Positions 34,072 through 42,437 of a DNA stretch of 64,000 nucleotides are shown piece after piece. This DNA is from Palsa-504 sp963835775 (GTDB lineage Bacteria > Actinomycetota > Actinomycetes > Streptosporangiales > Streptosporangiaceae). The position numbers and the translations under genes were made by a program. The stretch lies in NCBI GenBank assembly GCA_963835775.1, contig CAWIHB010000025.1:1-64000 (forward strand), in the 5' to 3' direction. Below the pieces are notes generated by a model that did not search any database, was not told where the DNA came from, and saw nothing but the letters and a program-made list of their open reading frames with translations. Numbering within the stretch: position 1 is the first letter of the stretch; each line of letters begins with the position of its first letter.

Positions 34072-35069
34072 TTACTCGTCCTCGGCCAGCCAGGACATCA
34101 GCGGGCGGAGCCGCGCGCCGACCTGCTCGATCTGCTCGTTGCGTTCGGCCTCGCGGCGCTTGAGGAAGTTCGGCTTGCCGGCGTCGAACTCCTCGACCAG
34201 CTCGCGCGCGAACGAGCCGTCCTGGATCTCGCCCAGGATGCGGCGCATCTCCTCGCGGGTCTGCTCGTTGATCAGCCGCGGGCCGCGGGTGTAGCCGCCG
34301 TACTCGGCGGTGTCCGACACCGACCAGTACATCTTGGAGATGCCGCCCTCGTACATGAGGTCCACGATCAGCTTCATCTCGTGCAGGCACTCGAAGTAGG
34401 CCGACTCGGGCTGGTAGCCGGCCTCGACCAGGGTGGCGAAGCCCGCCTTGATCAGCTCGGCCACGCCGCCGCACAGCACGGTCTGCTCGCCGAACAGGTC
34501 GGTCTCGGTCTCCTCGGTGAACGTGCTCTTCAGCGCGCCCGCGCGGGTGCCGCCGATGCCCTTGGCGTAGGCCAGGGTCAGCGGCCAGGCGTTGCCGGTC
34601 GCGTCCCGCTCCACGCAGACCAGCACCGGCACGCCGCGGCCCTGCACGAACTGGCGGCGCACCAGGTGGCCGGGCGCCTTGGGCGCGACCATGCAGACGT
34701 CGACGCCCTCGGGCGGGCTGATGAGGTTGTACCTGATGTTCAGGCCGTGGGCGAAGAACAGGGCGTCGCCCTCGACCAGCGAGGGCGCGATCGCCTCGGC
34801 GTACAGCTGGCGCTGCAGGTGATCCGGGATCAGGACCATGATCAGGTCGGCCTCTTCGCAGGCCTCGCCGGGCGTGACCACCCGCAGGCCTTCGTTGGCG
34901 GCCTTCTCCCGGCTGGCCGAGCCGCCGGCAGCCCGACCCGCACGTCCACGCCGGAATCGCGGAGGGACAGCGCGTGCGCGTGCCCCTGGCTGCCGTACCC
35001 CAGGACGGCGACATGCCGGCGCTGGAGGACGGAAAGGTCGGCGCTGTCGTCGTAAAAAATCTCTGCCAC
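34072..35069 (-). CDS. ilvC: Ketol-acid reductoisomerase (one-base frameshift as sequenced)
   Basis: Second common step of Val/Ile synthesis. The N-terminal frame (35069 down) reads MAEIFYDDSADLSVL and VAVLGYGSQGHAHALSLRDS, the NADPH site. The remainder (from 34881 down) reads ADLIMVLIPDHLQRQLY, KAPGHLVRRQF, TFTEETETDLFGEQ and YFECLHEMKLIVDLMYEGG. The frames join if one G is restored near 34921-34930 (CTGCCGGCGGCTCGG to CTGCCGGGCGGCTCGG), giving LPGGSASREKAANEGLRV. ilvC is the only such gene here and is essential for BCAA synthesis, so a sequencing error is likelier than a true mutation. It follows ilvN with a 32-bp gap. Confidence 0.9.
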
Positions 35070-35101
35070 TTGAAATGGGCCTTTCTCTTTTTGTCGTGAG
35101 C

Positions 35102-35626
35102 CTACGCGCTGCGTTCCACCGGCCGCAGCGCTCGATCGGTGATGGACCGGCCGCCGCGGCCGATGGCCACCATCCCGGACTGGACCAGCTCCTTGATCCC
35201 GAACGGCTCGAGCACCTTGATCAGCGCGTCGAGCTTCTCCCGGTTGCCGGTCGCCTCGACGGTGATCACGTCCAGGGCCACGTCCACCACCCGGGCCCGG
35301 AACAGCTTGACCGTCTCGAGCACCCGGGACCGGTTCTCGGCGTCGGCCCGGATCTTGACCAGGATCAGCTCGCGCTGCACGGTGGCGCCCGGCTCGAGCT
35401 CCACGATCTTGAGCACGTTGATGAGCTTGTTGAGCTGCTTGGTCACCTGCTCCAGCGGGTGCTCCTCGCAGTTCACCACGATCGTGATGCGGGAGATCTC
35501 GTCGTGCTCGGTCGGCCCCACGGCCAGCGAGTCGATGTTGAAGTTGCGCCGCGCGAACAGCCCGGCGATCCGGACCAGGACCCCCGGCTTGTTCTCCACC
35601 AGCACGGACAGCGTATGGCTAGTCAC
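35102..35626 (-). CDS. ilvN: Acetolactate synthase small (regulatory) subunit
   Basis: Regulatory partner of IlvB, 174 aa. It carries an N-terminal ACT domain (TLSVLVENKPGVLVRIAGLF and RNFNIDSLAVGPTEHDEISR) and the C-terminal IlvN domain (ENRSRVLETVKLFRARVVDV, then LVQSGMVAIGRGGR). It confers valine feedback inhibition. GTG 35626 overlaps the ilvB stop by eight bases (GTGACTAG), so the two subunits are translationally coupled. The longer frame (to 35755) lies wholly within ilvB and is not used. Confidence 0.94.
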   Translation of the reverse strand: MTSHTLSVLVENKPGVLVRIAGLFARRNFNIDSLAVGPTEHDEISRITIVVNCEEHPLEQVTKQLNKLINVLKIVELEPGATVQRELILVKIRADAENRSRVLETVKLFRARVVDVALDVITVEATGNREKLDALIKVLEPFGIKELVQSGMVAIGRGGRSITDRALRPVERSA

Positions 35627-37754
35627 TGGACCCTCCCCAGTCGGGCGCGATGCCGCGCGCGGACTTGATGTCGTCGTTGGACGTGCCGGCCGCCACCATG
35701 GGCCAGACCATGGCGTCCTTGTGCACCACGAAGTCGACCACCACCGGCCGGTCATCGATGGCCATGGCCCGCTGGATCACCTTGTCCACCTCGCCGGGCT
35801 CCTCGCAGCGGATGCCCTCGCAGCCGTAGGCCTCGGCCAGCTTGACGAAGTCGGGGATGCGGGTGCCCTGTTTTCCCCGGGGGACGACCCCCCGGTGACC
35901 CCCCGGCACGGGGGGCTGCCCGCCCCCCGTACCCCCCGGGGAGGGGCTGTCCGCCCCCCCGTACCCCCCTGAGTGCAGGTCGGTGTTGGAGTAGCGCTCG
36001 TTGTAGAACAGCGTCTGCCACTGCCTGACCATGCCGAGGCTGCCGTTGTTGATGATGGCGACCTTGATCGGGATGCCCTCGATGGCGCAGGTGGCCAGCT
36101 CCTGGTTGGTCATCTGGAAGCAGCCGTCGCCGTCGATGGCCCACACCGTGGCCTCCGGCCGGCCCATCTTGGCGCCCATGGCGGCGGGCACGGCGAAGCC
36201 CATGGTGCCCAGCCCGCCGGAGTTGATCCAGGTCGCCGGGTTCTCGTAGTTGATGAACTGGGCCGCCCACATCTGGTGCTGGCCCACGCCGGCCACGTAC
36301 ACCGCCTCCGGGCCGGCGATCTTCCCGATCCGCTCGATCACGTGCTGCGGGGCCAGGGTGCCGTCGGCGGGCTGGTCGTAGCCGAGCGGGTAGGTCGTCC
36401 GCCAGGCATCGAGCTGAGCCTGCCAGGCACCCAGGTCGGGCTGGCGGCCCTGCTCGTACTCGGCCCGGACGGCGGCGATCAGGTCGGCGATGACCTCACG
36501 GCAGTCGCCCACGATCGGCACGTCGGCCCGGCGGTTCTTGGAGATCTCGGCCGGGTCGATGTCCGCGTGCACGATCAGCGCGCCGGGCGCGAAGGTGTCC
36601 AGCTTGCCGGTCACCCGGTCGTCGAACCTGGTGCCGAGCGCGATGAGCAGGTCGGCCTTCTGCAGCGCGCCGACCGCCGTCACGCAGCCGTGCATGCCGG
36701 GCATGCCCATGTGCAGCGGGTGGCTGTCGGGGAACGCGCCCCGGGCCATCAGCGTGGTGACCACCGGGATGCCGGTCAGCTCGGCCAGCTCGCGCAGCTG
36801 CGCGGCGGCGCGGGCCTTGATCACGCCGCCGCCCACGTACAGCACGGGCCGCCGGGACTCGGTGATCAGCCGGGCGGCCTCGCGCACCTGGCGGGCGTGC
36901 GGCCTGGTCACCGGGTGGTAGCCGGGCAGCTCGAACGGGACGGGCCAGCTGAAGTCGGTCATCGCCTGCAGCGCGTCCTTGGAAATGTCGACCAGCACCG
37001 GCCCCGGCCGGCCGGTCGAGGCCACGTGGAACGCCTCGCCGATCGTGCGGGCGATGTCCTCGGGCTTGGTGACCAGGAAGTTGTGCTTGGTGATCGGGAT
37101 GGTGATCCCGGAGATGTCGGCCTCCTGGAAGCTGTCGGTGCCGATCAGGCTGGACGGCACCTGGCCGGTGATGGCCACCATCGGGACCGAGTCCATGTAG
37201 GCGTCGGCGATGGGTGTGACCAGGTTGGTGGCGCCCGGCCCGCTGGTCGCCATGCACACGCCGACGCGGCCGGTGGCCTGCGCGTACCCGGTGGCCGCGT
37301 GGCCCGCGCCCTGCTCGTGCCTGACCAGGATGTGCCGGATGATCTTGGAGTCGAGCAGCGGGTCGTAGGCGGGCAGGACGGCACCGCCCGGGATGCCGAA
37401 CACCACGTCGGCCCCGACCCGTTCGAGCGCGTAGACCAGCGCCTGCGCCCCGGTGGCCCGGGTCTGGCCCGGGCCGGTGGCCTGCACCCGCGGCGGGTCG
37501 GCCGCCGCGGGCCCGGCCGCCGGGGCCGGAGCCGGGGCCGGAGCCGGGGCCGGGGCCGGGGGCACCTGGGGATCGGCCGGGCGGGGGTGATCGGCGGCCC
37601 GGGCGCCCTCGCGATGCGGCGAGCGAGTGGCCAGGTCCCGCGGGCTGGGCACGGCACGTCCGGGCGGCACGGGGGATCCTGGCGGCCCGGCGGGACCCTC
37701 GGGGTCGTCCTGGACCCACGGGGTCCCGGTGCGGCCGGTCGTCTGCTCGGTCAT
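35619..37754 (-). CDS. ilvB: Acetolactate synthase large (catalytic) subunit with N-terminal extension and repeat-derived insert
   Basis: TPP enzyme that makes 2-acetolactate from pyruvate, 711 aa versus ~600 normally. The catalytic Glu is in VRHEQGAGHAATGYA, FAD-region SGPGATNLVT follows, and the TPP/Mg site is WAIDGDGCFQMTNQELAT with IKVAIINNGS. Two extras explain the length: a Pro/Ala-rich N-terminal extension of ~100 residues, including (PA)n encoded by a 12-bp repeat at about 37525-37560, and a Gly/Pro-rich insert of ~34 residues between TDLHS and GTRIPDF. ATG 37754 is preceded by AGGGAG. Expression is probably set by the leader peptide and attenuator upstream. Confidence 0.94.
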   Translation of the reverse strand: MTEQTTGRTGTPWVQDDPEGPAGPPGSPVPPGRAVPSPRDLATRSPHREGARAADHPRPADPQVPPAPAPAPAPAPAPAAGPAAADPPRVQATGPGQTRATGAQALVYALERVGADVVFGIPGGAVLPAYDPLLDSKIIRHILVRHEQGAGHAATGYAQATGRVGVCMATSGPGATNLVTPIADAYMDSVPMVAITGQVPSSLIGTDSFQEADISGITIPITKHNFLVTKPEDIARTIGEAFHVASTGRPGPVLVDISKDALQAMTDFSWPVPFELPGYHPVTRPHARQVREAARLITESRRPVLYVGGGVIKARAAAQLRELAELTGIPVVTTLMARGAFPDSHPLHMGMPGMHGCVTAVGALQKADLLIALGTRFDDRVTGKLDTFAPGALIVHADIDPAEISKNRRADVPIVGDCREVIADLIAAVRAEYEQGRQPDLGAWQAQLDAWRTTYPLGYDQPADGTLAPQHVIERIGKIAGPEAVYVAGVGQHQMWAAQFINYENPATWINSGGLGTMGFAVPAAMGAKMGRPEATVWAIDGDGCFQMTNQELATCAIEGIPIKVAIINNGSLGMVRQWQTLFYNERYSNTDLHSGGYGGADSPSPGGTGGGQPPVPGGHRGVVPRGKQGTRIPDFVKLAEAYGCEGIRCEEPGEVDKVIQRAMAIDDRPVVVDFVVHKDAMVWPMVAAGTSNDDIKSARGIAPDWGGSSD
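35868..35969 (-). repeat. GC-rich repeat inserted in frame within ilvB
   Basis: 102 bp, 34 codons, very G/C-rich and low complexity, between conserved ilvB codons. It contains GGGGGTCGTCCCCCGGG (minus strand, 35892-35876), also found in the intergenic repeat at 28711-28777. The insert encodes mostly Gly, Pro and Arg and keeps the reading frame. Confidence 0.75.
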
Positions 37755-37796
37755 CGGTTCGTCTCCCTGGCGTCGGGTTGCGGCGGCATAAAAAAT

Positions 37797-37824
37797 CCCC
37801 TCGTGCCGGACGGCAGTCGAGGGG
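37797..37824 (-). terminator. Attenuator hairpin upstream of ilvB
   Basis: On the minus strand CCCCTCG (37824-37818) pairs with CGAGGGG (37803-37797), followed by ATTTTTTAT. It lies 23 bases after the leader peptide stop and 43 bases before ilvB. Confidence 0.88.
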
Positions 37825-37846
37825 AGCGCGCAGTGGGCTGTCTTGG

Positions 37847-37894
37847 TCAGCCGCCTGCGCGCCAGCCAAGTACGAGGATCTGCGTAGTCTTCAC
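37847..37894 (-). CDS. Ile/Leu/Val leader peptide of ilvBNC
   Basis: 15 codons from GTG 37894: MKTTQILVLGWRAGG, then TGA. The ILVL core places Ile, Leu, Val and Leu codons ahead of the terminator at 37797-37824, fitting multivalent attenuation by all three amino acids. A -10 box ends seven bases before the GTG, so the leader is leaderless. Confidence 0.88.
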   Translation of the reverse strand: MKTTQILVLGWRAGG

Positions 37895-37901
37895 GGCTAT
37901 C

Positions 37902-37932
37902 ACCTTACTGGTATCGGGAATCGTAACGTCAA
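37902..37932 (-). promoter_or_regulatory. Promoter of the ilvBNC operon
   Basis: TTGACG (37932-37927) and TAAGGT (37907-37902) are separated by 19 bases on the minus strand, a housekeeping-sigma-like pair. Transcription would start at or next to leader GTG 37894. The -35 box overlaps the stop codon of the upstream GGDEF/EAL gene. Confidence 0.65.
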
Positions 37933-40703
37933 CCGATGACGGTAGTTGTCTCACATTCCGAGACGGGCCGCTCACGCGGCTCGCCAGCGGCGCCTCCTTG
38001 GTCCCCGTTGCTCCCGTGCCCCCCTGGCGTCCTGATCAGCGCTTCCACGCCGGACGCGGCCATCGGCCTGGCCATCAGGAAGCCCTGGCCGTAGCCGCAG
38101 CCCATCTCGACCAGCGCGCTGAGCTGGCGGGGCTGCTCGATGCCCTCGGCGATGACCCGCAGGCCCAGGTCGCGCCCGACCTGCACCACGGTCCTGGTCA
38201 GCAGCGAGAGGGTGTCGTCCTGGCCGAGGCCGGCCACGAACGACGGGTCGATCTTGATCACGTCGAGCGGCACCTGCCGCAGGTGGGCCAGCGAGGCGTA
38301 CCCGGTGCCGAAGTCGTCGATGGCCAGCCGGACGCCCAGCTGGTGCAGGTCCACGAGCCGGCTGACGATCAGCCCGTCCGCCTCGACCAGGATCCGCTCG
38401 TTCACCTCGACCGTGAGCGCCTCGGGCGGCAGGCCGGTCTCGGCCAGGATGGCGGCCACCCGGCCGGTGAAGCCGGGCGCGGTGATCTGCCGCGCGGACA
38501 GGTTGACCGTGACGCCGACCTCGAGCGAGGCCCGCAGCCAGGCCGCGCCCTGGGCGCACGCCTCGCGCAGCACCCAGTCGCCGAGCGGCACGATCAGGCC
38601 CGAGTCTTCGGCGGCGGCCAGGAACTCGCGGGGCGGGACGAACCCGCCGCCGTGCCACCAGCGGACCAGTGCCTCGGCGCCGGTGACGCGGGAGGTGACC
38701 AGCTCGACGATCGGCTGGTACTGCAGGGTGAGCTCGCCGAGGCCGATGGCCTGCTGCAGGTCGGTGACGATCTCGAGCCTGCGGACCACGTCCGCGTGCA
38801 TGTGCGCGGCGTAGTGCTCCACCCGGTCGCCGCCGGCTTCCTTAGCCCGCGACATGGCCACGTCGGCGTTGCGCAGCAGCAGCCCGGACTGCCCGTCAGG
38901 GCCGCCGTGGCCGGCCGCGGGTTCCGGCGGCCGGTGGTGGTCCGCGGTGCCGGGCTCCGGCCCGGCCAGGGCCACGCCGACGCTCGCGGTCAGCGCGATG
39001 TGCTGGCCCGCCACCCGGAACGGCTCGCCGGCCACCGCGCCCGCCAGCCGCTCGGCGATCTCGGAGACCTCCTGCACGCCGCCGGCGCTCTCGACCAGGA
39101 CGGCGAATTCGTCGCTGCCCCAGCGGGCCACCGTGTCGGCTACCGGGACGACCGCGCGCAGCCGCCGGGCCGCCTGGGCCAGCACCAGGTCGCCGGCCCC
39201 GTGCCCGACCGAGTCGTTGACCGCGGTAAAGCCGTCCAGATCGAGGAAGATAACGCCGACCCGGCGGGCCGCCGGGGCGTCCCGCAGCGCGTCCCTGGTC
39301 CGCTCCTCGACGTAAGCCCGGTTCGGCAGGCCGGTCAGCCCGTCGTGGAAGGTCAGGTGGGTGACCTGCTGGCGCAGCGCCACCTGGTCGCTGACGTCGC
39401 GGGCGGTGACCAGGATCTGGCCCGGGGCGCCGGGTACCTGGTAGCGCAGCACGGTCGACTCGACGTGCCGCCAGGTCCCGTCGGCGGCCCGCACCCGGGC
39501 CGGGAAGCGGCCGGCCGCGCCCGCCGAGGTGTCCCGGTCCGGCGCATCCGCCGCTGCCGGGGCGGCCTTGGCGCGCAGCGCGAGCCGGGCCGCGGCCAGC
39601 ACCGCCGCGCGGTCCTCGGGGTGGACGAAGTCGGGCAGCTGGCGCCCGGTCAGGTCGGCCGGGGTGTAGCCGTAGTCCGCGACCGCCGGGCTGGCGTAAC
39701 TGATGACCCCGTCCAGGTCGCAGACCAGCACCACGTCGCTGGTCCGGCTGGCCAGGTCGCGCAGGCTCTGGCTCGATTCCTGCCAGACGGACAGCAGCAG
39801 CCCGTTCTGGTTGACCAGCATGAAGACCCGGATGGCCAGGACCAGGACGCCCGCGCCGCCCGCCACCACCAGGGCCGCCCCGGACGCGGGCGCTCCGGCC
39901 AGGCCGTTGCCGATCACTACCACGGTGGCGATGGCCGCGGCCAGCGCGGCGACGATGGTGGCGGCGGCCGAACTCGAGGTCCGGCGGGCCCACCGCACCT
40001 CGGCGACCGGCCACGGGGCCACGCCCAGCAGGATGGCGGCCAGCACGGCCATCAGGCCGGTGGCGACGCCCGGGTGCCCGCCGAGGGCCCGCTGCCCGAC
40101 GGCCAGCGCGTCCCCGACCGCCACCGCCAGCAGGGACAGGTACGGCAGCAAGACCCGCCGCCAGGCCGCGGTGACCAGGGGCAGCAGGGTGCCCAGGACG
40201 GCCAGGTCGGCCAGCGCGTGGATCAGGGTGAGCAGGAAGGTGCCCGGCCGGTCACCGGACCGGTGGAACTCCGCGCTGAACAGGGTGATCCAGCCGATCA
40301 CCAGCAGGGCGACCGCCATGACGTAGCCGTCGGCCAGCCCGGGCAGGACCGAGCCGGTCGCGGAGTCGGTGCCCTCGGGCACCTCGGCCCGGCGCGGCCG
40401 CGGGACGCCCTGGCCTCCGGCCTGGGCCGCGAACCGCTCGGCGCTGGTCAGCACCATGATGCCCGCCGCCGCGGCGGCCACCGCCAGCAGCGACGGCAGG
40501 TCGGCCAGCGACAGCCCGGAGACCGGGCCCTGCGCCAATCCGTCCACCTGCTGGATGATCAGGCCGGCGCAGTACAGGGCGGCCGCTCCGGCCAGCCACT
40601 GGTAGCCCCGGGCGAAGGCGCTGTCATGCCGGCGCGCGCCGAGCCACAGGCTCACCGCCGCCGCGAACCACGCCAGCATGCCAAGCACGCTCATCCTCGG
40701 CAC
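37929..40703 (-). CDS. Membrane PAS-GGDEF-EAL protein (cyclic di-GMP turnover)
   Basis: 924 aa. The N-terminal ~300 residues hold about ten hydrophobic helices. A PAS domain follows (LASRTSDVVLVCDLDGVISY to LPDFVHPEDR), then GGDEF, then EAL. The GGDEF signature reads RWGSDEFAVLVE, with Ser in place of the second Gly, so cyclase activity is uncertain. The EAL domain looks complete (AEALVRWW, VTVNLSARQ, AIDDFGTGYASLAHL, VIKIDPSFV), so cyclic-di-GMP hydrolysis is the safer prediction. Start is GTG 40703 or ATG 40694. It is upstream of ilvB on the same strand, without evident functional connection. Confidence 0.9.
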   Translation of the reverse strand: MPRMSVLGMLAWFAAAVSLWLGARRHDSAFARGYQWLAGAAALYCAGLIIQQVDGLAQGPVSGLSLADLPSLLAVAAAAAGIMVLTSAERFAAQAGGQGVPRPRRAEVPEGTDSATGSVLPGLADGYVMAVALLVIGWITLFSAEFHRSGDRPGTFLLTLIHALADLAVLGTLLPLVTAAWRRVLLPYLSLLAVAVGDALAVGQRALGGHPGVATGLMAVLAAILLGVAPWPVAEVRWARRTSSSAAATIVAALAAAIATVVVIGNGLAGAPASGAALVVAGGAGVLVLAIRVFMLVNQNGLLLSVWQESSQSLRDLASRTSDVVLVCDLDGVISYASPAVADYGYTPADLTGRQLPDFVHPEDRAAVLAAARLALRAKAAPAAADAPDRDTSAGAAGRFPARVRAADGTWRHVESTVLRYQVPGAPGQILVTARDVSDQVALRQQVTHLTFHDGLTGLPNRAYVEERTRDALRDAPAARRVGVIFLDLDGFTAVNDSVGHGAGDLVLAQAARRLRAVVPVADTVARWGSDEFAVLVESAGGVQEVSEIAERLAGAVAGEPFRVAGQHIALTASVGVALAGPEPGTADHHRPPEPAAGHGGPDGQSGLLLRNADVAMSRAKEAGGDRVEHYAAHMHADVVRRLEIVTDLQQAIGLGELTLQYQPIVELVTSRVTGAEALVRWWHGGGFVPPREFLAAAEDSGLIVPLGDWVLREACAQGAAWLRASLEVGVTVNLSARQITAPGFTGRVAAILAETGLPPEALTVEVNERILVEADGLIVSRLVDLHQLGVRLAIDDFGTGYASLAHLRQVPLDVIKIDPSFVAGLGQDDTLSLLTRTVVQVGRDLGLRVIAEGIEQPRQLSALVEMGCGYGQGFLMARPMAASGVEALIRTPGGHGSNGDQGGAAGEPRERPVSECETTTVIG
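37947..37965. promoter_or_regulatory. BCAA-locus palindrome, copy C (ilvB)
   Basis: TGTCTCACATTCCGAGACG, centred ~25 bp upstream of the ilvB -35 box, a position suited to an activator. It lies within the last codons of the GGDEF/EAL gene. Confidence 0.6.
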
Positions 40704-41134
40704 CCCGAGATGATCACGCGCACCTGGGCTCCTTCCGTTTCCGCCCCGCCGTTCTAAAAACCTGCCGTTCTAAAAACCCTCAACGCACGCCAGGCAAGAC
40801 AGATAGCTGTATCGCGCTTTTCGTTACCTCGTCGTAACGAAATGTCGCCGCCGTCGCGCACTACCAGCGCCGGCGACCGCCGGGAGCCCCAGCCTCAGCA
40901 CGTGGCCTCCCAACCGGCGTGCCGCTCACTCTACGTACCCGAGATCACACTTCGGTTGAGGGGCGGGAACTGTAAGGGAGCGGAACCCGGTGGAGACCGT
41001 CACAAACCGGTGGCGGTTCTCCCAGGCTACAGCGGGGGCAATCCGGCAAGGCGGTACAAGCGGCGTAAGCGGACCCAACCCGTTATCGTGCCGTCGCGTG
41101 CCAGCATCGTGCCATCACGGCGGGAGTGGTCACG
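40704..41134. other. Gene-free stretch with an operator-like inverted repeat
   Basis: No convincing gene. TTCGTTAC (40820-40827) and GTAACGAA (40834-40841) form a perfect 8-bp inverted repeat with a 6-base spacer, ~120 bp upstream of the GGDEF/EAL gene, of the sort bound by TetR-type dimers. A 17-bp sequence ending in ttctaaaaacc is tandemly repeated near 40749-40780. Confidence 0.5.
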
Positions 41135-41403
41135 ATGACCGCCAGCACCGGTTCCTTCGACGGCCCGCTGTCCGCGATCCGCGGCCACGTAGACCTGGGC
41201 GCGTGGCTGGCCATCTGGGCGAACCGCGCCGAGCCCGACGCGCACGCCCGCCGCTGCGCGGGTGATGCGGTCAAGGCGATCGACGCGATGCTCGGCCACA
41301 TGTACGGCGTCCGCACGCAACTGGTCTCCGAGATCGCAAGAGCGATGACCAGGCCGCCGCGCGGGCAGACGCGCTGCTCGGCGGCGTCCGCCAGGCCGGG
41401 TGA
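41135..41403 (+). CDS. Hypothetical small protein (one-base frameshift)
   Basis: ATG 41135 follows GGGAGTGG. It reads MTASTGSFDGPLSAIRGHVD then LGAWLAIWANRAEPDAHARR to QLVSEI. As sequenced the frame then runs off into unlikely codons; adding one C near 41335 (ATCGCAAG to ATCCGCAAG) gives RKSDDQAAARADALLGGVRQ-AG and a TGA at 41401-41403. That ending fits small coiled-coil proteins common in actinomycete mobile regions. Unknown function, cytoplasmic, ~90 aa when corrected. Confidence 0.55.
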
Positions 41404-41463
41404 GTTACCCGCCCGTAGGCCCGAGCGCCCCGTCACCGTCCGGGTGGCGGGGCGCAGCCGTGC

Positions 41464-41709
41464 CTAGACCTGCGGACTGCCCTCCGGCAGCGGGTCCGCG
41501 GCGAACGCGCCCTTGCCGCTGACGATGACCACCCATCCCTGGTCGGCGAGATGCCGGTAGGCGTGCCGGACGGTGCCGCGGCTGACGCCTAGTTCCTGCT
41601 CGACCGTCGATTCGCTCGGCATCCGCTGGCCGGCCGTCTTGATCTGGCGGGCGAGCCACGCGGCGACCTGGCGCCATACGGGCACCGCCGAGTCGTGGTC
41701 GATGATCAT
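41464..41709 (-). CDS. Short GntR-type transcriptional regulator (DNA-binding domain only)
   Basis: 81 aa, consisting of a GntR winged helix: VPVWRQVAAWLARQIKTAGQ, then MPSESTVEQELGVSRGTVRH and LADQGWVVIVSGKGAF. There is no ligand-binding domain, so it is either a stand-alone repressor of the plasmid/ICE type (KorSA or TraR like) or a truncated GntR. The start region faces a divergent promoter with several CAGGT repeats (41745-41789), so autoregulation is likely. Confidence 0.85.
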   Translation of the reverse strand: MIIDHDSAVPVWRQVAAWLARQIKTAGQRMPSESTVEQELGVSRGTVRHAYRHLADQGWVVIVSGKGAFAADPLPEGSPQV

Positions 41710-41759
41710 GACCTGACCTTAAGCGGGCCATATCGTTCCTGGTCAGGCAGGTACAGGTC

Positions 41760-41789
41760 AACCTGACTATAGACAGGTTTATACAGGTT
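41760..41789. promoter_or_regulatory. Operator-like repeats between the GntR gene and the divergent small genes
   Basis: AACCTG (41760-41765) and CAGGTT (41774-41779) form an inverted repeat with an 8-base AT-rich spacer. A third CAGGTT is at 41784-41789, and CAGGTACAGGT lies just before. The surrounding DNA is markedly AT-rich (TATAGA, TTTATA), suiting a promoter. Likely binding region of the adjacent GntR protein. Confidence 0.6.
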
Positions 41790-41885
41790 GCATATCGTGT
41801 TTGCGCCCGCACAAATCTGGCGGGACCGGCGCCGGGGTTAGCGGCGGCCGGTCCCTGGACCGCCTGCAAGGAGGCGACCCTGGGG

Positions 41886-42185
41886 ATGAATGATCCCACC
41901 GGAAACGACAGCCAGCACCGCGTGCCCGACGCGGACGAGGACCGCGTGCCCGACGCGGACGACGAGGAGGACGTCGGGCAGGCCCTCGACGAGCTCCGCC
42001 TGAAGTGGGGAGACGCCTACGTTGTCGCGTACGACTCCGGGCGGTGGCAGGCGTGGCGCCTCCTCGGCGACCAGACGATGATCGCCGCCGGTACCCCGGA
42101 CGAGCTGGACGCGGCGCTGCGGGCGGACTGCCCGGCCGGCGCTGCCTGCCGGGGTCCGGCGGCGGATGATGCGGTGAGCCCATGA
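41886..42185 (+). CDS. Hypothetical acidic protein
   Basis: 99 aa. The N-terminal third is very acidic with a repeated motif (RVPDADEDRVPDADDEEDVG). The remainder, LDELRLKWGDAYVVAYDSGR then WRLLGDQTMIAAGTPDELDA, looks like a small folded domain often seen in genes of actinomycete integrative elements. AGGAGG lies 12 bases before the ATG. It overlaps the next gene by four bases (ATGA). Confidence 0.65.
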   Translation: MNDPTGNDSQHRVPDADEDRVPDADDEEDVGQALDELRLKWGDAYVVAYDSGRWQAWRLLGDQTMIAAGTPDELDAALRADCPAGAACRGPAADDAVSP

Positions 42186-42373
42186 TGGTGAGAGGCGAGC
42201 CCGAGTACGTCAACCAGGTGCCCCGCCGCATGGCGTACGAGGCCGCGCACCCCAACGTGGAGATCCTCTACCTGGGGGCCTACTGGCAGGCCATCATCCG
42301 CGAGGGCGAAGGGCAGACGATCATCACCCGGCACTCGCTAAAGCAGCTTCTCAACAGGCTGGAGTCGATGTGA
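42182..42373 (+). CDS. Hypothetical small protein, coupled to the gene before it
   Basis: 63 aa, MMVRGEPEYVNQVPRRMAYE to SLKQLLNRLESM. Mixed alpha/beta composition (VEILYLGAYWQAIIREGEGQ), no membrane segment. Starts at ATG 42182 within the stop of the preceding gene. A weak GCCTC/GAGGC hairpin followed by TTTTT (about 42379-42412) may end the transcript. Function unknown. Confidence 0.65.
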   Translation: MMVRGEPEYVNQVPRRMAYEAAHPNVEILYLGAYWQAIIREGEGQTIITRHSLKQLLNRLESM

Positions 42374-42437
42374 TGACCTAAGCCTCTTTCTTCGCAAGCT
42401 GAGGCGGTTTTTCCTGATCAGGGGGGAGGTGAATGAC

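Noticed and set aside
35973..40757. 1594-codon open frame on the plus strand
   Set aside because: Antisense to ilvB and the GGDEF/EAL gene; composition is that of a shadow frame, without motifs or start signals.
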